From the NCBI GenBank assembly GCA_001822575.1, contig MHRM01000001.1, positions 1-24,743 on the forward strand: DNA of 24,743 nucleotides. Direction: 5' to 3'. The DNA is from Candidatus Taylorbacteria bacterium RIFCSPHIGHO2_02_FULL_44_12 (GTDB lineage Bacteria; Patescibacteriota; Minisyncoccia; Phycocordibacterales; PALSA-1337). Both the position numbers and the translations under genes were made by a program. Shown piece by piece: positions 1-6,826 of this stretch. The notes beneath the pieces were generated by a model. The model had not been told where the DNA came from. It saw only the letters and a list, made by a program, of their open reading frames with translations, and ran no database searches. Position 1 is the first letter of the stretch. Every line of letters begins with the position of its first letter.

Positions 1-1
1 T

Positions 2-295
2 GGCCCAAGCCCAAACGGCTCAGATGAAACTGGCAGTAAAAAGATCGGCCCGGTCATTGCTATACTTATTATCGTTCTGGTCCTGGTGATTGCCGCCCTA
101 TATCTCTTCGCTTCGCGCGTAAATGACCGATCTTCACAGACCGAAAATATCACGAATGATGAGTACTCCGGGATAATGACTTCTAGTCAAACATCCGTTT
201 CTGTAGAACCAGTCACCAATACTTCCGATGATCCAGATAATATTCAAGCCGATCTATATAGATCTGACCAGGGCTTGAATGATAGTAATTTCTAA
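2..295 (+). CDS. C-terminal part of a single-span membrane protein (5' end outside window)
   Basis: The reading frame is open from the first bases of the window to a TAA at 293-295, so the gene starts upstream. An internal ATG at 86 falls inside the membrane segment and is unlikely to be the start. The visible part is a short polar stretch (GPSPNGSDETGSKK), one hydrophobic span (IGPVIAILIIVLVLVIAALY, about residues 14-36 of the visible part), then a polar Ser/Thr/Asp-rich tail of about 60 residues ending in DSNF. This is a bitopic protein with a small exposed tail. I do not recognise a family. It converges on the prepilin gene and the two stop codons overlap by 4 bp (292-295), leaving no room for a terminator between them. 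Confidence 0.6.
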   Translation, partial: GPSPNGSDETGSKKIGPVIAILIIVLVLVIAALYLFASRVNDRSSQTENITNDEYSGIMTSSQTSVSVEPVTNTSDDPDNIQADLYRSDQGLNDSNF

Positions 296-1170
296 TTATC
301 TTCTCCAGAAATTCCGCCTACGGCATTAGCCAATTTGAATTGAGGCGATTCGTTTGCGTACATTTGCTGTATTTGTGATAGTGAGAGAGCGTTGTTGTAG
401 TGGCGCACGCGGGCTATATAACCCGTAAAACGATAGGTGTCATTTGGTTGCCATTTGCCTATATAAAAATTAGAAACACTATTTGATGGATTGAGAAAAG
501 GTCCGCTAGTACCATCGAGCTTGCCATCTACATAGACTTTCATATATCCTTGCGAATCGTATGTGGCCGCTACATGATACCATTTATTTACAGAAAGCTT
601 TGTAACACTGTATACACTTCTTTGTTGTCCTCCAGCAGTCATGCTCATATGAAGTATACCCGTACTTCGAACATTGAAATACGGCAAAATCTGGCCCATG
701 AACATATTGTAATCTTGGGTCAGAGCTGTCGGTTTGATCCATGCACTATAAGTAAAGCCGTCTTGTTTTATATTCATCGTCTTGGCGTTGAATGGAACGC
801 TCAAATAACTGCTCCCATTGAAATACAAAGACCATTTTTCTTCAGAATCAGTGAAAGGGACATCACTTGACCAAGTCGCGCCATTATTGGTGGCCGTATT
901 CTTCCAGCCCGAGGAATCATTTATAATATTGCCTGTTCCCTCCTCCATCAGCCATATACCTCCAGCATAGGCTCCACTTGCATGATATATGTTGGCGCTA
1001 AATGATCTGGCGGAAGAAATTCGGGCTTTGTCTCTGGTAGATTTCAAATAAACTAATACCATAGAAGATATAACGCTAATGATAGACATCACAACCAAAA
1101 GCTCTATAAGAGTGAAACCAGAGTTCCCTTTTATACTTTTCTTATTTGATTTGTAGCCTTTATCCCCCAT
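292..1170 (-). CDS. type IV prepilin-like protein with C-terminal LamG/concanavalin-like domain
   Basis: 292 aa. The N-terminus is a class III (prepilin) signal: a basic leader of 18 residues ending in Gly18, then FTLIELLVVMSIISVISSMV, with the conserved Glu at +5 of the mature protein and a hydrophobic helix that would both anchor and assemble the subunit. Residues about 90-275 look like a LamG/concanavalin A-like jelly roll: SLYFNGSSYLSVP, FTYSAWIKP, WYHVAATYD, VYVDGKLDG, FYIGKW, YIARVRHYNNALS. Such proteins are processed by a prepilin peptidase and displayed on the cell surface, where the lectin-like domain may bind glycans; the ligand is inferred. The gene follows clpP on the same strand after 47 bp, but its own promoter is unclear. 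No pilus assembly genes lie next to it. Confidence 0.85.
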   Translation of the reverse strand: MGDKGYKSNKKSIKGNSGFTLIELLVVMSIISVISSMVLVYLKSTRDKARISSARSFSANIYHASGAYAGGIWLMEEGTGNIINDSSGWKNTATNNGATWSSDVPFTDSEEKWSLYFNGSSYLSVPFNAKTMNIKQDGFTYSAWIKPTALTQDYNMFMGQILPYFNVRSTGILHMSMTAGGQQRSVYSVTKLSVNKWYHVAATYDSQGYMKVYVDGKLDGTSGPFLNPSNSVSNFYIGKWQPNDTYRFTGYIARVRHYNNALSLSQIQQMYANESPQFKLANAVGGISGEDN

Positions 1171-1217
1171 AGCTCATAAATAATAACACCACTTCTGTTT
1201 TTATGCCTCCGGAGGTC

Positions 1218-1799
1218 CTATTTTTTTACATTCATGACCTGATCTATGATGCCGTATTTCTTGGACTCTTCCGCATCCATGAAGAAATCTCTATCCACAT
1301 CCTTTTCAATTCTTGAAAGAGTTTGGCCGGTGTTTTTGGCTAGAATTTTATTGATAACCGTCCGAGTTTTGAGAATATGTCTGGCACTGATCTCAATATC
1401 AGAGGCCTGACCTTCGGCTCCACCCAAAGGCTGATGTATCATCACCTCGGAATTTGGCAGAGCATAGCGCTTGCCTTTTGTGCCGGCTGAAAGAATCAGA
1501 GCCGCACCCGAAGCCGCTATCCCCACACATACTGTAGAAATGTCATTTTTGATATGGTTCATGGTATCAATGATAGCCAAGGTAGCTGTTACCGAACCAC
1601 CAGGAGAATTGACATAGAGTGATACTTCTTTCTTGGAATCCTCTGATTGGAGGAATAGAAGTTGAGCTATGACTAGATTGGCGACATGATCATCTATAGG
1701 ACCACCCAAAAAGACAATATTTTCTTTGAGAAGCCGTGAATAAATATCATAGGCCCGTTCGCCAAAACTACTTTTTTCTATAACTGTGGGGATAAGCAT
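1218..1799 (-). CDS. clpP: ATP-dependent Clp protease proteolytic subunit ClpP
   Basis: 193 aa, the usual length of a mature ClpP. This serine peptidase forms the tetradecameric barrel that degrades unfolded or tagged proteins fed in by a Clp ATPase. The catalytic triad is readable: Ser97 in GIAASGAALIL, His122 in VMIHQPLGG and Asp171 in DVDRDFFMDAEESKKYG. The YVNSPGGSVTATLAI strand is also typical. It has almost no propeptide, starting MLIPTVIEKSSFGERAYDIYSRLL. No clpX or clpA is beside it. A perfect TATAAT lies 11 nt before the ATG, which would leave a leader of only a few bases. It is divergent from rny and followed on the same strand by the prepilin gene. Confidence 0.95.
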   Translation of the reverse strand: MLIPTVIEKSSFGERAYDIYSRLLKENIVFLGGPIDDHVANLVIAQLLFLQSEDSKKEVSLYVNSPGGSVTATLAIIDTMNHIKNDISTVCVGIAASGAALILSAGTKGKRYALPNSEVMIHQPLGGAEGQASDIEISARHILKTRTVINKILAKNTGQTLSRIEKDVDRDFFMDAEESKKYGIIDQVMNVKK

Positions 1800-1810
1800 A
1801 TTATTTCTTT

Positions 1811-1816
1811 ATTATA
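1811..1816 (-). promoter_or_regulatory. -10 box of clpP promoter
   Basis: On the minus strand the sequence reads TATAAT, 11 nt before the clpP ATG, predicting transcription from about position 1804 and a leader of about 5 nt. I see no good -35 hexamer at 16-18 bp. Confidence 0.45.
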
Positions 1817-1981
1817 GGCCAAGAATATACCAACCCTTGCTAATATGCAAGATTTTATTATATGATGATTTTGTTACCAATATTAATTCCGATTATGCTT
1901 TTTATGAACTGTGTGCCGCCCAATCTATGAAAATACCTATTATTTCCCCATATCATATATTGACTGTCTCATAAGTATATA

Positions 1982-1997
1982 GAAAGCTGTCGCTTTC
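1982..1997 (+). promoter_or_regulatory. small hairpin directly before the rny start codon
   Basis: GAAAGC-tgtc-GCTTTC forms a 6-bp stem with a tetraloop that ends 4 nt before the ATG of rny. It sits where a ribosome would bind and could modulate initiation. No Shine-Dalgarno sequence is visible. The role is inference. Confidence 0.3.
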
Positions 1998-2001
1998 ATT
2001 C

Positions 2002-3531
2002 ATGTCTCTAAAATTAGTCGCATTATTCCTATCCATTGCTGGAGTGGCTGGAGTGGCTGTTGGGTATTATCTTCGTTTGATAATTTCCCTGGGTAAGAAG
2101 GGTTCCATGGAAATAGAGATCAAAGAAATGCTTCTTTCGGCCAGAGAAGAAGCCAAGAAAATCACTTCTGATTCCGAAGTCAAGGCTAGCAAATTCCTTG
2201 AAGATGCCAGGAAAGAAAACAAAGAAAAAGAAGAGAAAATCAGGCAAACCGAAGGGCGTTTGATAAAAAAGGAGGACCTTTTGGACAAACGCCAACTGGA
2301 TCTTGAAAAAGAAGTTGAACTGATCAAGGAAAAGATTGGCGAGATCAAGACGATCCGCGACCGCACCGACAAACTGGAGCAAGACAGGATCCGGGCTCTG
2401 GAAGGATCAGCCAGACTGTCCTTGGAAGATGCTAAGAAAGAACTGTTGATGCTAGCCGAAAAACAAGCTGAAGCCGATCTTTTGGTCAGGATCAAAAAAC
2501 TTGAAACCCAGGGAGAAGAAATTCTAGAGAGAAAAGCCAAAGACATTTTGGCCATGTCCATTCAACGCCTGGCTTCTTCTGTGGCCCAAGATGTTATGTC
2601 TACCAGCGTTGAAATACCAAGTGATGACATTAAGGGCAAAATCATCGGCAAAGAAGGTCGTAATATCAAGGCTTTTGAAAGGATGACTGGGGTTGAAGTC
2701 CTGATTGATGATACCCCAGGAACCATTACAATATCTTCTTTTGACCCGATCCGCCGCCACATCGCCCGTATCGCCCTTCAAGATCTCATAAAGGACGGCC
2801 GCATCCAGCCTGCCAAGATAGAACAATTGGTTGAAAAAGCCAAACAAGAGATCAACAAGACCATCAAAGAAAAGGGCGAAGCCGCTGCTTATGAATGCGG
2901 CATTCTTGGTCTTGATCCGCGTATCCTGCTTATTCTGGGCCGTCTTCATTTCCGCACCAGTTATGGCCAAAATGTTCTTCAACACTCCATAGAGATGTCG
3001 CATATAGCTGGAATGATAGCCGAAGAACTAGGCGCCAATGTCCAAGTAGCCAAGGCTGGGGCTCTCCTGCACGATCTGGGCAAGGCTCTTGACCATGAAG
3101 TTACCGGTAGCCATGTGGAGATCGGCCGCAGGATTCTTCAAAAGTTCGGAGCACCGGAAGAAGTTATCAAGGCTATGCAAGCCCACCATGAAGAACACCC
3201 GTACGAAACCATAGAATCACGGATCGTACAGACAGCTGACGCCATATCTGGTGCTCGGCCCGGAGCCCGTAGAGACAATATAGAGCATTATCTCAAGCGT
3301 TTGGGCGAGCTGGAGGCTTTGGCCAATTCATTCCCGGGCATAGAAAAATCTTATGCCCTCCAGGCTGGCCGGGAGATTCGGATATTCGTCAAACCAGAAG
3401 AATTGGGAGATTTGGAGGCCAAAAATCTGGCTAGAAATATAGCTACCAAGATAGAAAAAGACCTCAAATATCCGGGAGAAATCAAAGTTACAGTCATTCG
3501 GGAGACCAGAACAGTGGATTTTGCCAGATAA
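2002..3531 (+). CDS. rny: ribonuclease Y
   Basis: 509 aa, close to the roughly 520 aa of well-studied RNase Y. This membrane-anchored endoribonuclease starts mRNA turnover. Order of parts: N-terminal membrane helix (residues 3-28, LKLVALFLSIAGVAGVAVGYY); a long charged coiled coil (about 30-200); a KH RNA-binding domain with DIKGKIIGKEGRNIKAFE (about 205-270); and an HD phosphohydrolase domain with LQHSIEMSHIAG and ALLHDLGKALDHE, where His357-Asp358 are the metal ligands. The C-terminal ITVIRETR-like strand (KVTVIRETRTVDFAR) is intact. It is divergent from clpP and followed by hup, which has its own promoter. The intergenic region to clpP (1800-2001) is AT-rich with no convincing -10/-35 pair for rny. 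Confidence 0.96.
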   Translation: MSLKLVALFLSIAGVAGVAVGYYLRLIISLGKKGSMEIEIKEMLLSAREEAKKITSDSEVKASKFLEDARKENKEKEEKIRQTEGRLIKKEDLLDKRQLDLEKEVELIKEKIGEIKTIRDRTDKLEQDRIRALEGSARLSLEDAKKELLMLAEKQAEADLLVRIKKLETQGEEILERKAKDILAMSIQRLASSVAQDVMSTSVEIPSDDIKGKIIGKEGRNIKAFERMTGVEVLIDDTPGTITISSFDPIRRHIARIALQDLIKDGRIQPAKIEQLVEKAKQEINKTIKEKGEAAAYECGILGLDPRILLILGRLHFRTSYGQNVLQHSIEMSHIAGMIAEELGANVQVAKAGALLHDLGKALDHEVTGSHVEIGRRILQKFGAPEEVIKAMQAHHEEHPYETIESRIVQTADAISGARPGARRDNIEHYLKRLGELEALANSFPGIEKSYALQAGREIRIFVKPEELGDLEAKNLARNIATKIEKDLKYPGEIKVTVIRETRTVDFAR

Positions 3532-3571
3532 TTAGATATCATCAAATTGATTGAGTCAATATTGGATATCA

Positions 3572-3609
3572 TTGCTTAAAAAATGGCTTACTATATAATT
3601 AGAGCCATT
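3572..3609 (+). promoter_or_regulatory. hup promoter bracketed by an inverted repeat
   Basis: TTGCTT (3572-3577), a 16-bp spacer and a perfect TATAAT (3594-3599) form a sigma-70-like promoter 30 nt upstream of the hup ATG. The -10 box lies between AATGGCT (3582-3588) and AGCCATT (3603-3609), a perfect 7-bp inverted repeat with centres 21 bp apart, as expected for an operator bound by a dimer. A second imperfect inverted repeat with GATATC ends (3535-3570) lies just upstream. Confidence 0.55.
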
Positions 3610-3628
3610 ATAAGCTAAAAACAAATAT

Positions 3629-3901
3629 ATGAACAAAGCAGCTATAGCAGATGCAGTCCATGTCATCCTAGGCGGCACCAAAGTCCAAGCCGAGCAAGCA
3701 GTAGAAACCATGGTTAACAGTATCATTGACTCTCTGAAAAAGGGCGATGAAGTCTCTATTGCAGGTCTGGGCATTTTCTCGGTCAAACAACGCGCCGCCC
3801 GCGAAGCCCGCAACCCTCGCACTGGCGAAGCAATCAAGGTTCCAGCCATGAAAGTCCCGAAGTTCCGTGCCGCCAAGGCTCTCAAGGACGCGGTAAAATA
3901 A
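3629..3901 (+). CDS. hup: HU-family nucleoid protein
   Basis: 90 aa, the standard HU length. HU dimers bend and compact DNA. The fold is visible: N-terminal helices (MNKAAIADAVHVILGGTKVQAEQAVETMVNSI up to about residue 38), the GDEVSIAGLGIFSVKQRAAREARNP core with the beta-arm signature NPRTGEAIKVPAMKVPKF, and the C-terminal helix RAAKALKDAVK. The leader of about 23 nt (AAGCTAAAAACAAAT before the ATG) has no Shine-Dalgarno sequence. It is transcribed from its own promoter and ends at a strong bidirectional terminator shared with the convergent toxin gene. HU rather than IHF is the best call, because no partner subunit is seen. Confidence 0.95.
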   Translation: MNKAAIADAVHVILGGTKVQAEQAVETMVNSIIDSLKKGDEVSIAGLGIFSVKQRAAREARNPRTGEAIKVPAMKVPKFRAAKALKDAVK

Positions 3902-3959
3902 TATCTATATTTTATGGAGACAAGACCTTGATAAAACTTGGACAAGGTCCGACCTCACC

Positions 3960-3985
3960 AAAAAACCGCCATAAGGCGGTTTTTT
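3960..3985. terminator. bidirectional intrinsic terminator between hup and the toxin gene
   Basis: ACCGCC-ATAA-GGCGGT (3965-3980) is a 6-bp GC-rich stem with an A-run before it and a T-run after it, so it can end transcription from both the hup side and the toxin side. A second inverted repeat, GACCTTG/CAAGGTC (3924-3949), lies between the hup stop and this terminator. Confidence 0.85.
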
Positions 3986-3988
3986 GTT

Positions 3989-4249
3989 TTATCGGTAAAT
4001 ATCGTGGTCGCCTATGACAAGCAGGACAATCTCGTTTTTTGAAAGATATCTAAATACAATACGAATTTTATAATTAACGGAGAAACTATAGCGATCTTGA
4101 AGCGAGCCGTGCAATTTGTGAACCTTAAGCTGTTGATGGTTTTGAGCGATTTTAAGTAATCCAATTTTTTCCAATACCTCGCTTTGTAAATCTATCGGAA
4201 GATCATCAAATTGTCTTATGAAAATTGCTTTGTAAGCAATTTTCATCAT
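3989..4249 (-). CDS. RelE/ParE-family toxin of a type II toxin-antitoxin pair
   Basis: 86 aa. The layout matches the RelE/ParE superfamily: FIRQFDDLPIDLQSEVLEKI in the helical N-terminal part, then KVHKLHGSLQDRYSFSVNYKIRIVFRY and the terminal strand IVLLVIGDHDIYR. Family members are either ribosome-dependent mRNA interferases or gyrase poisons; the sequence alone does not separate these well, although the terminal GDHDIYR resembles RelE/YafQ-type proteins. It overlaps the upstream antitoxin gene by 4 bp (ATGA type), the usual coupled arrangement. A perfect 13-bp hairpin covers the second ATG. Start uncertainty: Met1 (4249) or Met2 (4246). Confidence 0.85.
   Translation of the reverse strand: MMKIAYKAIFIRQFDDLPIDLQSEVLEKIGLLKIAQNHQQLKVHKLHGSLQDRYSFSVNYKIRIVFRYLSKNEIVLLVIGDHDIYR
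4218..4246 (-). promoter_or_regulatory. 13-bp perfect hairpin over the toxin start region
   Basis: In the transcript, AUGAAAAUUGCUU - ACA - AAGCAAUUUUCAU pairs perfectly over 13 bp with a 3-nt loop. The first three bases are the second Met codon of the toxin and the stem abuts the first one. Such a stem would hide the start unless ribosomes finishing the antitoxin open it. The structure is seen; the role is inferred. Confidence 0.55.
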
Positions 4250-4461
4250 TTTGTTCGGAGTTTTTTTGCCAATTCTTGTAGGTCTCCTCTCAAGGTTGGT
4301 CCTTTCTCTGCCAGAAGTACCGCTTGTACTGCTTCTTCCTCCGAAAGCATTTTCAAAGCACTTCTGACCACGGCGGCTTTGTTTGGAGAGCGTCCGCTTT
4401 TTACTTGCTGATTAATAAATTCCTCAAGATTTGGTGGCAATGGGACTGATAGGGTGGACAT
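4246..4461 (-). CDS. ParD/CopG-like ribbon-helix-helix antitoxin
   Basis: 71 aa. The N-terminal part, TLSVPLPPNLEEFINQQV then GRSPNKAAVVRSALKML, fits a ribbon-helix-helix DNA-binding fold: a short beta strand, helix, a GRS turn and a second helix. The charged C-terminal half (EEEAVQAVLLAEKGPTLRGDLQELAKKLRTK) would wrap the toxin. Such proteins neutralise the toxin and repress their own operon. A perfect 15-nt palindrome just upstream of the -10 box is a fitting operator. It is the first gene of the pair and its stop codon overlaps the toxin start. Confidence 0.82.
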   Translation of the reverse strand: MSTLSVPLPPNLEEFINQQVKSGRSPNKAAVVRSALKMLSEEEAVQAVLLAEKGPTLRGDLQELAKKLRTK

Positions 4462-4469
4462 ATATTTGT

Positions 4470-4496
4470 ATTATAAATTAATATGATATTATCATA
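4470..4496 (-). promoter_or_regulatory. toxin-antitoxin promoter and operator palindrome
   Basis: A minus-strand TATAAT (4475-4470) lies 8 nt before the antitoxin ATG, giving a leader of about 2 nt. Directly upstream, TATGATA-T-TATCATA (4482-4496) is a perfect 7+1+7 palindrome covering the spacer and the -35 side, as expected for autorepression by the RHH antitoxin. Confidence 0.5.
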
Positions 4497-4547
4497 CACC
4501 TTTGATTAGGGGTGTCAATACCAGCTACCTCGGTCTTTCTCACTAAA

Positions 4548-4621
4548 TGGTGCGGGATGGGAGAATCGAACTCCCGTCTACACATTGGAAGTGTGTCATT
4601 CTGCCACTAAACTAATCCCGC
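4548..4621 (-). tRNA. tRNA-Gly (anticodon UCC), CCA encoded
   Basis: A 74-nt cloverleaf on the minus strand. Acceptor GCGGGAT pairs with ATCCCGC, followed by discriminator A and an encoded CCA (4550-4548). The anticodon stem ACACA/TGTGT has loop CTTCCAA, so the anticodon is TCC (4589-4587). The T arm is GGGAG-TTCGATT-CTCCC. It closely resembles the second tRNA-Gly at 6821-6891, which lacks the encoded CCA. Confidence 0.95.
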
Positions 4622-4679
4622 TTCACATAACTTACGAAGTTTTATACCTACTTAACTTATTTTTGACGATTGTACCATC

Positions 4680-6041
4680 TCATCCTCTCGGATCAAATAT
4701 TGAAGACTGAAGTTTTTCTCCAGCAATAATCCGCGAAATACGCCGTCCGCCATAAATTGAAGGGATTATACCGATGCCGTTGCAACCAAGATTGTATAGA
4801 AGGACTCTGTTTTTGGGCTCTTCCCCGATAAGACGCACCCGATTTGGGGTATACCCCATCAACCCATGCCAAGTGAATTCATAATCAATCTTTCTATTTG
4901 GATCCGTATCGTATTCTTTTTTAATGAATGCATCAATATCCGCCTGGATTTTTTCCGGATAATCGTAGTCAAAAAGATATTCTTCGCGATCTTTAATACT
5001 GACTTCTGGGCCACCCACACAAACAAGATTATGTTTTTCATCCCCCATTTCATGAGGACGCCTAGTAAGATAAAAATAAGGATCAGCTTTTGAAGGATCC
5101 TCATTTTCTGGGAAATACTCAATAGCTGCGGCTTTTTTATTCATTGCCTCCAGATAACCAGACATATAACCCACCACACCTTCAACAAGATGATGGAATT
5201 TTTTGTCTATAGCTAGCCCCCCTTCATTGAAAATTTCAATATTTTCAAAACCATTACTACATAAAACTACTTTTTCAGCATGAATGGTATGTTTGCCGGC
5301 ATCAAGAAATACAGAACTTTTCTTTAGGACAGCTTTAATGATGTGGGTATTTTCATATAAACTAAAACGATGGGAAAATTTCTTTAAAAGGTACAAAACT
5401 GTCTCCTGACAAAAAAGAGCGGAATTCACACAAGCTCTTTGATCTGATCTGACAGCATAAAAATCCTTATCTTCTGTTTCTAACTTCTTTAAAATTTCTG
5501 TATGAGAAATAACTTTATACAAATTAATAAAACTATTAGGAATGGAGTCCAGAAATGGAGCCTTATCACTTACGAAAAATTCATTCTTGGGGAAGCCTGC
5601 CGAAATCTCAATCTCCAGATCTTTTAGAGCTAAAATGACCTGATATAGATCAGAAAAACCTCTATGCCCAGATATTCTAGAAAAAAGAATATCTAAATTT
5701 GCGTCTGTATACATTTCATCCAAAAGAATCCATCCGGAATGGAGATCGTGTAATGCTCGTTTGGTCTTTTCAAAACCAAACTCCCCTACCAATTCAGAAA
5801 GCGGCCTCTCAAAACGAGCAACAACCTGGCCCGCATTGTGCCCCGTGGCCCCATGAGCGAGCTTTCCTTGATCAAAAATAGCCACTTTCTTATTTGTATA
5901 TTTCAACAGGAAAAAGGCTGTTGAGATACCAGCTATTCCAGCTCCCACAATGGCAATATCCGTATCAAGATCATGATTAAGAGAAACTGGCTTTCTGTTT
6001 TGATCTAGTTGATGTATCCAAGGAGATTTGTTTATTTTCAT
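4680..6041 (-). CDS. FAD-dependent oxidoreductase of the DAO family
   Basis: 453 aa from the ATG at 6041. The frame continues to 6098, but that extension runs into tRNA-Pro and is rejected. The N-terminal dinucleotide-binding fold is clear: DTDIAIVGAGIAGISTAFFL, then the acidic KKVAIFDQGKLAHGATGHNAGQ typical of the DAO/GlpO group. The C-terminal FAD closure YTPNRVRLIGE and LLYNLGCNGIGIIPSIYGG is also typical. Members oxidise amines, amino acids or glycerol phosphate; nothing here fixes the substrate. The start lies 13 nt downstream of the CCA end of tRNA-Pro with no Shine-Dalgarno sequence, so the gene is probably co-transcribed with that tRNA and translated from a processed 5' end. No pathway partners are adjacent. 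Confidence 0.85.
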   Translation of the reverse strand: MKINKSPWIHQLDQNRKPVSLNHDLDTDIAIVGAGIAGISTAFFLLKYTNKKVAIFDQGKLAHGATGHNAGQVVARFERPLSELVGEFGFEKTKRALHDLHSGWILLDEMYTDANLDILFSRISGHRGFSDLYQVILALKDLEIEISAGFPKNEFFVSDKAPFLDSIPNSFINLYKVISHTEILKKLETEDKDFYAVRSDQRACVNSALFCQETVLYLLKKFSHRFSLYENTHIIKAVLKKSSVFLDAGKHTIHAEKVVLCSNGFENIEIFNEGGLAIDKKFHHLVEGVVGYMSGYLEAMNKKAAAIEYFPENEDPSKADPYFYLTRRPHEMGDEKHNLVCVGGPEVSIKDREEYLFDYDYPEKIQADIDAFIKKEYDTDPNRKIDYEFTWHGLMGYTPNRVRLIGEEPKNRVLLYNLGCNGIGIIPSIYGGRRISRIIAGEKLQSSIFDPRG

Positions 6042-6054
6042 GCTTATATTTTTC

Positions 6055-6130
6055 TGGTCGGAGCGCCGGGATTCGAACCCGGAGTCGCCTGTTCCCAAAA
6101 CAGGAATGTTAGCCGTTACACCACGCTCCG
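6055..6130 (-). tRNA. tRNA-Pro (anticodon UGG), CCA encoded
   Basis: A 76-nt cloverleaf on the minus strand. Acceptor CGGAGCG pairs with CGCTCCG, then discriminator A and encoded CCA (6057-6055). The anticodon stem CCTGT/ACAGG has loop TTTGGGA, giving anticodon TGG. The T arm is CCGGG-TTCGAAT-CCCGG. The CGG start is typical of tRNA-Pro. yraN ends 31 nt upstream on the same strand and the oxidoreductase ATG lies 13 nt downstream. Confidence 0.95.
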
Positions 6131-6161
6131 GTTTTATTTATCGTATCACAAACCAACCAAC

Positions 6162-6542
6162 CTACAAAATTATATTCTCAATCATTCTGACTCTGGCTCT
6201 ACGGGTTTTCATATTCATATAGACACATAATACATGAAAATGGAATTCTGCTTCCAGTCCCCTGCCACTTTCTTCCAAAAATGTTTCAATCATTCGTCGT
6301 ATGTGTTTGACCTTGAGCCCATGAACATTATCCTCTGGACGATGACTATTGCTAAATTCTTCTTCAAAAGCAGTGGTTACACTTTTTACCTCAAAAAAGT
6401 GAACTTTATTAGATTTGGTAGCAATAATGTCAATTTCTCCCCATTTCTTCTGATAATTACGACCAATAACATCAAAACCGATTTTTTTGATGAACTTACA
6501 AGCTACTTCCTCACCCTTATTCCCCTTCTTTCTATTATCCAT
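6162..6542 (-). CDS. yraN: YraN/UPF0102 family endonuclease-like protein
   Basis: 126 aa, the usual length. It has the restriction-endonuclease-like signature: GNKGEEVACKFIKKIGFDVIGRNYQ, then WGEIDIIATKSNKVHFFEVKSV, where Glu and Asp of GEID and the ExK pair of FFEVK are the presumed metal-binding catalytic residues. The C-terminus ends RRARVRMIENIIL. The biological role of the family is not settled; it is widespread and often placed near genes of DNA or RNA metabolism. It is flanked by tRNA-Gly(GCC) upstream and tRNA-Pro downstream on the same strand. A parS-like site overlaps the first base of its start codon. Confidence 0.9.
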   Translation of the reverse strand: MDNRKKGNKGEEVACKFIKKIGFDVIGRNYQKKWGEIDIIATKSNKVHFFEVKSVTTAFEEEFSNSHRPEDNVHGLKVKHIRRMIETFLEESGRGLEAEFHFHVLCVYMNMKTRRARVRMIENIIL

Positions 6543-6557
6543 GTTCCACGTGAAATG
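6542..6557. other. parS-like site 1 (upstream edge of yraN)
   Basis: TGTTCCACGTGAAATG compared with the ParB target TGTTTCACGTGAAACA gives 13 of 16 matches, or 14 of 16 against the common TGTTC variant, with an intact CACGTG core. It lies in the leader of yraN. No ParA or ParB gene is in the window. Confidence 0.5.
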
Positions 6558-6781
6558 TTTCTCAAGAAAACAATGTTATCATTCTTATACGACTATTAAG
6601 TAAGACATTTTTATGACCTTTAAAGTCATACCTTTAGTATATGGCTCAATTAGGCCAGAATATTCAAAGGACTTTAAAATCATTGTCCTCAACGAGTTTA
6701 AGCCACTATTCTTGTCTTTTATAAACCCCGTCCACAGACTTATCCCCAGTTTTCAGTGTTTTAGATTTTATCCTGCCTGTG
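6558..6781. other. AT-rich spacer between tRNA-Gly(GCC) and yraN
   Basis: No gene is visible. It holds a near-palindrome, ATGACcTTTAAAGTCAT (6613-6629), and one DnaA-box-like 9-mer, TTATCCCCA (6740-6748), one mismatch from TTATCCACA. The lack of coding capacity and the AT-rich runs would suit a regulatory or unwinding region, but I see no cluster of DnaA boxes. Confidence 0.35.
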
Positions 6782-6826
6782 CCCGCACTTCGAAGCTCGC
6801 CCTTCAGGCGAGCGAAGTAGTGCGGG
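6782..6826. repeat. hairpin that uses the 3' acceptor strand of tRNA-Gly(GCC) as one arm
   Basis: CCCGCACT (6782-6789) pairs with AGTGCGGG (6819-6826), and inside it GCTCGCC (6795-6801) pairs with GGCGAGC (6807-6813) around loop CTTCA. The right arm overlaps the tRNA acceptor end. There is no T-run, so it is not a standard terminator. Confidence 0.6.

Noticed and set aside
550..870. 106-codon frame antisense to the prepilin gene
   Set aside because: It is a shadow of the LamG-coding region with no recognisable domain or start signal.
1206..1215. CCTCCGGAGG palindrome beyond the clpP stop
   Set aside because: It is short, without a T-run on the minus strand, so it is not a supportable terminator. 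It contains GGAGG, but too far from the prepilin start to be its ribosome site.
1786..1974. 62-codon frame between clpP and rny
   Set aside because: It overlaps the clpP start on the other strand, lacks a ribosome site and has no recognisable features; the region is better read as promoter space.
2029..3003. Several antisense frames inside rny
   Set aside because: They mirror the coding pattern of rny and contain no domains.
6042..6098. Longer start of the oxidoreductase at 6098
   Set aside because: The extra 19 codons run through tRNA-Pro and have no family similarity; the protein proper starts MKINKSPWIHQ at 6041.
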